From contig CM072339.1 in the NCBI GenBank assembly GCA_036874045.1, positions 7,571,501 through 7,635,500 of the forward strand: DNA of 64,000 bases. Direction: 5' to 3'. Of this stretch, positions 55,864 to 64,000 are shown piece by piece; the stretch's first letter is position 1, and each line of letters opens with the position of its first letter. The notes below the pieces were generated by a model, which had not been told where the DNA came from, ran no database searches, and saw only the letters and a list, made by a program, of their open reading frames with translations. The translations under genes were made by a program, and so were the position numbers. Source of the DNA: Cymodocea nodosa (Eukaryota; Streptophyta; Magnoliopsida; Alismatales; Cymodoceaceae).

Positions 55864-58124
55864 TTATCGACCCATCCTAAGTATATCACTTATAGCATTA
55901 CATATTTTATCTCCTAGATGCCTAATATCATTTCTGATGTCGTTAAGCACTGCATCTAAGTCAGAAGGTAGCTAGGTTTGCTGTTCTGCTTAAACTGAAT
56001 AACTTTGTTGTTGTTGTTGCATATGTTCTGTATCAGGTTGTTGTTGTCGTTGAGGTTTATGCATGGCCTAGAATTTTTGCAAATCTTTGATACTAAATGC
56101 TCTCATGCCTTTAGTTTCAAAGGGCTAGTCAGATAAAGTCAATTGGCTTGCAAGGATTCTACATACAACATCACCATAAAATAACTTTGAACTCATATGC
56201 TGTAGTTGAGACATAAAAACATCAAACCAATTTATTTGAATTCTATTCAGCAAGCCATAAGTTGCATATAAACAGCTTTTGCTGACTTCTAAATTGTGTC
56301 CAACTCTCTGAAATAAATTTGCATGCAATATATTTGCAATAAATCTTGCCTCTACATTCAGATTTTCCATTAATCTCATTTTATAATATACATCTGGAAT
56401 TTTTGATAAAGACTGAATGTTCCATTCCAGTTGTCTTATTATGTCAAATCTATTGGTAACAACAACACCTTCATTCTTTAATCCTAAAACTTCAAAAATT
56501 AACTCAAGAGACAATATAAACTACTGTTCATTTATTTGAGTTTTCAGAAAATTTCCATTCTTGACCAGATTGCTATAAAAAGCTGCAATAAGCTCTATGT
56601 ATTGCTTCCATTTCGTTCCTACTGGCAAGAATTTAATGAGGCCTTGAAACTCAAACAGATCTCTTATTTCCATCAAATTTCTGAATTTTATTGGACGAGC
56701 ATGTAGAATCTGACATGTAATCAGATTATTGTATTTCTTCAATGCTTCTTCAGATCTAAAATGAATTGCATTACCTTGAATTTTTAATATTGTACACAAA
56801 GAAGGTGATACCTAAAGCCGTGATTCAGAGTTTAATTCATCTTCAGGAACCACTTCTTCAAAATGAATGTCATGTTGTTCCTCTTCCAAAATATTATCTT
56901 GAAGCTGCTCAGGTAAGCTTGATTCTTCAGCTTCAACAGTGTTAGGAACATTGTCAATATGCTCAACATTCATCTGTTCAGTCTCTATAGAATGTTCAGA
57001 GTACAATTTTTCCACAAATTCTACAGCCGGTGTATCTGTCTGTAATTGTTCATTTTGTTCAACAGATAATTCCATTGATTCATGTTGTGAATTCTCAGAC
57101 TCTGCTTCTATAGATTCTGTAGAAGGCTGGTTAACTTTTAGCTCTTCTAGAGTCTTAACATTTTCAATATTTGCTACTCCAAACAATTCAGCCTTTGAAC
57201 TAGTTAATGCCTCAACATTGTCAATTATATTTGCAATAACTTGTTCAATGTCAGGTGTCTCATGCTCTAATTTGTCAATTTCTTCATCATCAGGACTTGT
57301 ACTAATAGAAAAACTTGAGCTCATATTTGACTTGGATTTCTTCTCAAGTTTTCTAGCAAGGGAAAATAAAGTCTCATTCTCTTCATCAGTTTCAGTGTGT
57401 TCGGAACTGATGAGTTTATCAGATGCTTAATAAGGTACAATGTCTAGACATACATTGTCCTTTGGAAATAAATTTTCATCTGATTTTCCTTTTTCAATAG
57501 ACTTTGTTTCCTTAGACAAAATTTTTCTGACTTTCCTTCTTCTATAACATTTTGTTTCTCCTTTTCAAGTATTGCTGTTTTCTTTTCAAATTGCTCCATA
57601 AAAGTTTTCTACTTTAATTCTTCTAAGGCACTTTCTATTGCAACGGCCTTTCAAAGACTCTCAACTTTTGTTTTGTCTACACCAATATCTGATTCTACTT
57701 GTTTTGAATATAAAGGAGTAGGGATAGCTGATTCATGCTCTTCCTCAAATGCATGTAGTCTTGTACCGTTTATAGGAGTTTGAGGAGTTCTATTTGATGA
57801 ACCTACACCTTTTTCCAAATATTTTGCATACTGTTCCAAAAATGCAATCTCAGCACATTTCATTTTGTATTCTCTATCATATTTACTTCAAATACCCATG
57901 TATGTAATACTTGCATCAGTATGTTGAAGTTCTTGTCTAACTTCATCTAATATATCCTGAGAAAAGAAGTAATCTCTATAAAGTTCTTCTAACCTTTTGT
58001 CCACTCGAAATATTTTCTTGAACCAAGTACGTGAAACTTCATCATTCTCTATTTCTTTTCCTTTTGCATCTCTTCTGCTTTTGCCTTTTCTTCTGCCACG
58101 ACCTTTGTAGAACTTGGAGACCAT
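55864..58124 (-). pseudogene. B5 ORF3 (lightly broken)
   Basis: Best-preserved ORF3. It starts MVSKFYKGRGRRKGKSRRD and reads DYFFSQDILDE where B1 and B4 have a TAG, supporting Gln as ancestral there. Breaks: TGA near 57888, frameshifts near 57655 and 57550, TAA near 57428, TAG before 56812, TAG at 56521, TAG near 56122. The acidic middle is open at 57324-56812. The domain resembling PF20167 spans 56799-56400: FEFQGLIKFLPVG, LIAAFYSNLVKNGNFLKTQI, then SLELIFEVLGLKNEG after the stop. A Gln-rich tail (about 56060-55990) and C-terminal helix follow. It ends TAA at 55864-55866. No signal peptide or membrane segment. Confidence 0.82.
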
Positions 58125-59711
58125 CGTCGTAGGTTGTAATAGCAACAAGCGGGAAAGATTTTCTTGACAAAGTTTACAAATAACATAAGTCCCCATGTAA
58201 TAAGTGTTTAAATAGGGTTTTTAGGCGTATAACTCAACGTGAAGAGAAGTCGGGTTTAGAAATTAAATAAATATTGAATAAAGTTTATTCAATCAAGGTA
58301 CCCGAAATATTCAAGTATAAATCGTTGAGTTAACCAACCTAACAAGTAAAACGCTGTCTAGAGGCAGTTTTACACGTTACCTTATCTAACATAACGTCTA
58401 GTTAGTACACTTAAAACAATTTTAGGATGCTTCCAATTGAAACGTTCCGAAAACAACACACATGCTAAACTTAACATTATCTTGAGAACATTGTAAACTA
58501 TTTGAACTTTTTGTCCTTTGAATCTAAAATAGTTTATTTGTCTTTTTAAATTATTTCATCAAGATTTTAAGAGGACATTAATTCAGATTAACTAAGATTT
58601 GTATTCTAAATTATATTAATCTGTTTTCGACATTGTTAATCCTCCCCCTACAAATATACTTCAAATATATTCAATCAAATACAAAATATACTTGTAGTGA
58701 CAATAGGTGTTAAGTATAACTATACTTTTAAATTTTCTTTTCAGAGACTTCCGTTATCCTGACCTCATCAAAAATGATTTCTAGAATCAATTCCTACTGT
58801 ATATGAATCAAAACACAACTTTGAACTCAATTCGATTAATTCAAGGAGAATAAAAGAATGTATCTCAAATAAACGTTTTCAAAAGTACTAATGTTGATTC
58901 AATAAATCAATAGTCACATTGGTATAAACTATATGCGATTCAAAGATATCTGTAATTAATGAAACAACTTTTTCTTTTCAAAACAGTAAATATTGATAAT
59001 TTTCTTTAAAAGTTAGTTTGAAAAGCTTTAATCATACAAGAGCTTTCTAATGTACCTGTGTAATGAGCTTTCAGTCAACAATCCCAGATCTGATCTGGAC
59101 CTTAGGTTGCCAGATTTAAAGAATCCTTTTTCAGGACAACAATCCTTACATACCTATCTGCTCAAGTACAAAAGGCTTGTGATCAAACTGATCAATAAAC
59201 TCTCAAAGATTTTTACTTTGTAAGCATTTTTCATTTTAAGCACAGTATATATGTATTCCATTAATACAGATGCAATAAAACACAAATCTCATACAATTTT
59301 TACTTCTATGATTATACTGAGAATATGAATCAGTTTCAATAAACTTATACTTTTGATTAACAGTTTAAGATGAGTTAAATATAACTTATTCCACAAGTTT
59401 TATCAATTAAGTCAAATTTATGCATGATCATATGCATTTTCCTTGATTCAAAGAAAACATTTAATCAAAATTTCAGAATGTCAGAAGTATTTAATGTTTT
59501 TCATTTACATTTCCACTTAAAATCATAAAAACCATTAAAATTGATAAACTACTTAAAATCAATAAGATACTACTATGATTTTACAATAAATACATAGTAT
59601 CTTAAGCAGCAGTTTAGATATTACTTTAGATATTTATAATAAGTATATAATATCTATGAGGTGAACAACATCATCAATAATATTTATCTTTTTATGTGGA
59701 GTTTAAGCATT
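58125..59711 (-). other. Pol to ORF3 spacer of B5
   Basis: Non-coding on either strand. In minus-strand order: the post-pol hairpin (about 59605-59560), PPT-like AGGGGGAGG (58641-58649), then the ORF3 promoter candidate. Confidence 0.7.
58206..58346 (-). promoter_or_regulatory. Candidate ORF3 promoter of B5
   Basis: On the minus strand CTTGTTAGGTTGGTTAACTC and AACGAT (58346-58321) form the weakened dyad. TATTTAAAC is at 58214-58206, 90 bases before the ATG at 58124. Confidence 0.48.
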
Positions 59712-62700
59712 CTACACATCACATAGCCTACAAATACCTAAATTTAATCTAATGTTGCAGAATGTATTTTCGTCTAGAGGTTTTGTAAATATATCAGCTA
59801 ATTGATTTTTACTAGACACAAACTCTAATTTAATTTTTCCTTTAATTACATTATCTCTTAGAAAATGATGTCTAAACTCTATATGCTTTGCTCTTGAATG
59901 TAATACAGAATTTTTCGAAAGATTTATTGCAGAACTACTATCACAATAAATCTCAGTTATATCATAAGATAATCCAAAATCTTCTAAAGTTTGCCTTATC
60001 CACAGAATTTGAGTGCAACACAGTGCAACAACAACATATTCAGCTTCTGTAGTAGAAAGTGCTACACAATTTTACTTTTTACTAAACCATGACACCAAAT
60101 TATTTCCCAATAATTGACATATGCCACTGGTACTCTTTCTATCAGATTTAGATCTTGCATAATCAACATAAGTATATCCTATAAGATCTATTGAACTATC
60201 CTTAGAATAATACAGTCTAAAATTTTTAGTTCCTTGTATATATCTAAATATTCTTTTAAATGCAATTAAGTGTGATTCTTTAGGATTAGATTGAAATCTA
60301 GCACAAACACACACAGCAAACATAATAGCAGGTCTACTAGCAGTCAAATAAAGTAAAGAACCAATCATACTTCTGTATTTTCTTTGATCTATAGATTTTC
60401 CTATGTCATCAATATCTAACTTTAAAGTAGTACTCATAGGAGTTCCTCAAATCCTTGTATCATTAAAATTAAATTTCTTAAGCATTTCATCTGCATATTT
60501 TTCCTGATTTAAAAATATACCTTTATCCATTTCCTTAATTTGAAGTCCTAGAAAATATGAAAGTTCTCCTATCATACTCACTTCAAACTGATTAGTCATC
60601 TCTTCAGAGAATATTTCTATCAACTTATCAGAGGTTGCTCCAAAGATTATATCATCCACGTATATTTGAACAACAATCTGATCTTTACCATCTCTCTTAA
60701 TAAATAGAGTATGATCCACTTTTCCCATGATATAGCATTTTTCTATTAAAAAAGTAGACAATCTTTTATACCATGATCTAGGTGCTTGCTTCAAACCATA
60801 TAAGGTTTTCTTTAATTTATACACAAAGTCAGGATTTTTAATATCTTCAAATCCAGGTGGTTGTTTTACATAGACTTCTTCATTAATTAAACCATTTAGA
60901 AATGCACTCTTTACATCCATTTGATATAATTTAAAATCCATATAACAAGCATAGGCCAATAATATTCTAATACTTTCTAACCTAGCCATAGGAGCAAATG
61001 TTTCATCATAATCTAATCCTTCTTCCTGTGTATACCCTTGTGCAACTAATCTAGCTTTATTCCTTATAATTTGACCAGTTTCGTTAGTTTTGTTTCTAAA
61101 GATCCACTTTGTACCTATTATGGACTGATTTTCTGGTGGAGAGACTAATTCCCATACATCATTTCTAATGAATTGATTTAGTTCTTCTTGCATTGCCACT
61201 ATCCAATTTTTATCAGATAATGCTTCTTGTATATTCCTTGGTTCCACCATAGAAACAAACATACACATACTATTTAAATTTACTAAAGCTCTAGTTTCAA
61301 CTCCCTCATTAATATGACCAATGACTTGAGTAATGTCATGTGATGAAGAATAACGCCAATTTCTCTGATTTTCCTCAATATTCTCATCAACATCTGAAAG
61401 TTCATAACTTTCATCATTAGTTTGATCATTTAAGTTCATATTTTTGATTTTCTTAGATAAATCATCAATCTCTCTATTGATCTCTAACTCATTTGGAAAA
61501 TTGATCATATCATCATTATCAGCTTTAGATTGAGATTCTCTAAGAGAATTTTCATTGAAGCTTACATGGAGGGTTTCTTCAATAGTCCTAGAAGTCTTGT
61601 TATATACTCTATAGGCTTTACTTCTAGTAGAGTAACCTTCAAAAATTCCTTCATCCGATTTGGCTTGAAATTTATCCCTTTTATCCTTAGTGTTAAGAAT
61701 AAAACACTTGCAGCCAAATGGTTTCATATAGGAAATTTTTGGAACCCTATTAAACATAATTTCAAAAGGAGTTTTATTAACATGAGGTCTTAAATGACTT
61801 CTGTTAATAACATAACAAGCTGTATTTACTACTTCAGCCCAAAGATTTTGAGTTAACTTATGTTCATTCAACATAGTTCTAGCCATTTCTTGAAGTGATC
61901 TATTCTTTCTCTCAACATCACCATTTTGACACGGTGCTCTTGGAAAAGAAAATCTATGATCAATGCCATGCTCATTACAATAGTTATCCATTTGATCATT
62001 ATCAAATTCAGTTCCATGATCACTCTTAAGTTTTTGAATAGAGACACTTTGCTCATTTTGAACAAAATTGCAAAACATTTTAAATTTTTCAAACACTTCT
62101 GTCTTAGATGCTAGAAAATATACCCAAGTGTATCTAGAGAAGTCATCTACTAAAACAAATACATACCATTTACCACCAAGACTCATGATTCTTGTTGGTC
62201 CAAATAGATCCATATGTATAAGTTCTAAGACTCTCTTGCTTGAAATATCAGTTTTGGATTTAAAAGAGTTTTTATGAAGTTTACCTAATTCACATGCATC
62301 ACACATAAAGTTCTTTGAGTATTTAATCTTTGGTAAACCTCTCACTAAATGTTTTCTAGATAGTTTATGTAACAGTCTGATATTTATATGCCCAATCCTT
62401 CTATGCCATAGATATGCATCACTAGTTTCAGCTAGCAAACATGAATTTAAATCAACTGCACTAGAAGGTAAAGATAAAATACATATAGAACCTTTTCTTT
62501 TAGCAATAAACTTAATTTTATCTGTATTTTTATCAATTATTTTGCATACATTATCTTCAAACACTACATAATATCCATTTTCAGTTAGTTTTATGACACT
62601 CAGCAAATTAAATTCTAGGTTTTCTACATATAGTACATTCGAAATAACACAAGTAGGAGTTATTTGAACATTGCCCATACCTATGATTTTCTCTTTGCTT

Positions 62701-62819
62701 TTGTTTCCAAATGTTACACTTCCTTTCATGGTATTTGTAAAATTTTGTAATAGACTTTTTTGTCCGGTCATGTGACTTGACGCTCCACTGTCCAAGATCC
62801 ATTTTGATGTTGTTTCCTC
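59712..62819 (-). pseudogene. B5 pol (nearly intact)
   Basis: Copia Pol open for 793 codons. Protease WILDSGASSHMTGQ; integrase zinc region WHRRIGHIN ... CDACELGK; core HMDLFGPTR, SDHGTEFD, GDVERKNRSL; RT WIFRNKTNETGQIIRNKARL, YQMDVKSAFLNG, IYVDDIIFGATSDKL. TGA replaces Arg (CGA) at about 60444-60446, then the frame resumes at GTPMSTTLKL. RNase H reads GYTYVDYARS where active copies would have GYTDADYA, so the first catalytic Asp is lost. A TAA follows SWFSKK at about 60072, then EAEYV and CDSSSAINL. It ends CRLCDV TAG at 59712-59714. It lies in frame with both the unspliced coiled-coil frame and the predicted spliced frame. Confidence 0.9.
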
Positions 62820-63980
62820 CTGCAACACAAATTAAGAAAAACTTTTTCTTGGTACCCAATGTTGTTGAGGACCAAGTTCATTAAACGCATATTTCTTATT
62901 TTTGTTTAAAAATAGTTTAACATTATCATTTATATTCTTATTAGTTGTAAGTACTATTGATTTATCATTAGCTTCATACTCACATATAGCATTATTGCTT
63001 TTGCAATCATTCTTTTTTTTTTCAGATGTAGTATAATCAAGACCAAACATATTTTTATCAGATGTTAATTTATTTTGGTCATGCTTATACATTTCTGTAA
63101 GTTCATACCAAGATTTTGTACTTGTATTAACACTTTTTGTACATACAAAATCTTTTTCTGCACAAGAATTTTTTGTTTTATCACATGCAGAATGAGTAAT
63201 TGGTCTAACACCAATGTATTGAATTACATGCTCAGGTTTCTGAATTTTCAGTTTACTACAATTGTCTGAAATTTTAGAAACATTAGAAACTGAATTTCTA
63301 GAACAAGAAACAAGATTTTTAGAAACATTTATAGTCATGTTAGAAGTACAATTTGACAAATCACATTGATTTATATTATTACTGCATGATTCATCCCTTG
63401 AAGTACCTACTTCTACATATTTATTACCTTGTTTCATAATAAAAGGAATTTTAGTCTTAGATTCACTTGAACTGCAACTAATAAATCCTTTATTGGCTTG
63501 AGATTCAGGATATTCAGGATAATCAAATCCTAAGCCAAATTTATAAGACACCGTAGGGGTACTAGTTAGTTTGTCTAACTTAGTTTGACTTAAATTCCAT
63601 TTCTCAAAGGTAGAATTTAAATCTTGCTCTCTCAGTTTTAATTTATCTATCTCTAATTCAAGTTCATTTATATTGTTTCTCAACATTTCATTTTCATATT
63701 CTATCTTTAATTTTTCAGCATTTATATTCTGTATTTGTTCATGCAAGATACATTCATTAAATCTAAATTTTTGCAAATCTCTAGCATGATTTTCATTATC
63801 ACATTTAAACTTTTCTAAAGTAGTAGACAGGAAACAATTTTCTTCTTCCATAATGGATAAAGATTTTCTAATATTCTTATTTTCCAGTTTACATACTTTA
63901 AGTTTTTGTAATAATGCATGATTAGCACATAATAATTCATCAAAGTTGAAATTTGAATGACTTTCAAGATCAGATATTAC
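62820..63980 (-). other. Candidate GT-AG intron between gag and pol (B5)
   Basis: On the minus strand GAG is followed by GTAATATCTG at 63980, and the segment ends TTTGTGTTGCAG at 62820 before GAGGAA. Its length of 1161 bases is a multiple of three, phase 0, and it contains the gag TAA (62832-62834). The donor GTAATA is close to the plant consensus. It is the counterpart of 11261-12412. Confidence 0.7.
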
Positions 63981-64000
63981 CTCAGACTCATTTGCCATGA
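62832..64000 (-). CDS. B5 gag C-terminus with coiled coil (partial)
   Basis: Uninterrupted frame entering from beyond the window: FMANESEVISDLESHSNFNF, a coiled coil (about 63900-63600: FKCDNENHARDLQKF, LELEIDKLKLREQDLNSTFE), a FGLGFDYPEYPESQANKG motif, a Ser/Asn/Cys-rich region and HWVPRKSFS, ending TAA at 62832-62834. All of it after MANESE lies inside the candidate intron, so it would be made only from unspliced RNA as the Gag C-terminus. The coiled coil could serve Gag multimerisation, by analogy with similar regions in SIRE-type elements. No stop or frameshift within the window, in contrast to B1 and B3. Confidence 0.85.
   Translation of the reverse strand, partial: MANESEVISDLESHSNFNFDELLCANHALLQKLKVCKLENKNIRKSLSIMEEENCFLSTTLEKFKCDNENHARDLQKFRFNECILHEQIQNINAEKLKIEYENEMLRNNINELELEIDKLKLREQDLNSTFEKWNLSQTKLDKLTSTPTVSYKFGLGFDYPEYPESQANKGFISCSSSESKTKIPFIMKQGNKYVEVGTSRDESCSNNINQCDLSNCTSNMTINVSKNLVSCSRNSVSNVSKISDNCSKLKIQKPEHVIQYIGVRPITHSACDKTKNSCAEKDFVCTKSVNTSTKSWYELTEMYKHDQNKLTSDKNMFGLDYTTSEKKKNDCKSNNAICEYEANDKSIVLTTNKNINDNVKLFLNKNKKYAFNELGPQQHWVPRKSFS

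Larger units (their letters stand above)
54664..64000 (-). mobile_element. Copia family B, copy B5 (minus strand, runs off window)
   Basis: Reads on the minus strand from the end of the first gag exon (64000) through the coiled-coil region, pol, spacer and ORF3 to a truncated 3' LTR that ends TCCTACA at 54664. The PPT and the first 990 or so bases of the 3' LTR are deleted (joint near 55422). It is the best preserved copy: pol is open for 793 codons. The 5' LTR and most of gag lie beyond the window, so the TSD cannot be checked. Confidence 0.9.

Noticed and set aside
61868..62277. Several 60-90 codon frames antisense to integrase and gag in all family B copies (for example 46477-46704 minus, 61530-61793 plus)
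   Set aside because: They recur at the same place opposite conserved coding sequence and follow from codon composition; no independent support.

Overview
The window is a block of nested LTR retrotransposons from a nuclear plant genome. The evidence is plant-type Copia and Gypsy proteins, primer-binding sites matching plant initiator-Met tRNA, polypurine tracts of the form AAAAAGGGGGAGATT, long AT-rich LTRs, and heavy decay by stops and small indels. The species cannot be identified, and I see no host gene, tRNA or rRNA.

Layout. 1-7162: remnant of an Athila-like Ty3/gypsy element whose 3' half (end of RT, RNase H, integrase, spacer, start of a post-pol ORF) is tandemly duplicated (755-4146 and 4147-7162). 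7163-7796: unassigned flank. 7797-54663: copies of one Ty1/copia family ('family B', LTR about 1.65-1.75 kb) nested in each other. B2 appears to have its LTRs at 7797-8879 (broken) and 32721-34376. B1 (8880-27339) sits inside the B2 5' LTR. A second copia family ('element A', 18478-26435, TSD GACAC) sits inside the B1 3' LTR. A's gag is itself broken by an insert (about 21739-23260). B3 (34377-42428) carries a solo LTR (34555-36336, TSD GTCTT) in its gag, and a full-length B4 (42429-54627, TSD ATGTC/ATGCC) in its third ORF, which resumes for 36 bp at 54628-54663. 54664-64000: B5, the best-preserved copy, on the minus strand and running off the window.

Family B order is LTR, PBS, gag with a zinc knuckle, a coiled-coil gag C-terminus ending in TAA, protease, integrase, RT, RNase H, about 1.5 kb non-coding, an extra ORF (ORF3, about 750 codons, five copies here), PPT, LTR. 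ORF3 has no transmembrane segment. It has a basic N-terminus, an acidic middle, a region resembling the 'putative plant transposon protein' domain, and a Gln-rich tail.

Most notable: (1) the coiled-coil region plus the TAA is bounded by GT...AG in B1 and B5 and is missing exactly, in phase 0, from B4, which fuses gag to pol in one frame. B4 looks like a reverse-transcribed spliced RNA, suggesting that splicing chooses between Gag and Gag-Pol. (2) Arrays of one dyad type (CG-rich edge + AGTTA ... TAACT + CG-rich edge), with CACGTG boxes in the LTRs, occur in the LTRs of both copia families, upstream of ORF3, and upstream of the post-pol ORF of the gypsy element, pointing to a shared cis-regulatory vocabulary in unrelated elements. 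All functional statements are inferences from sequence reading alone.
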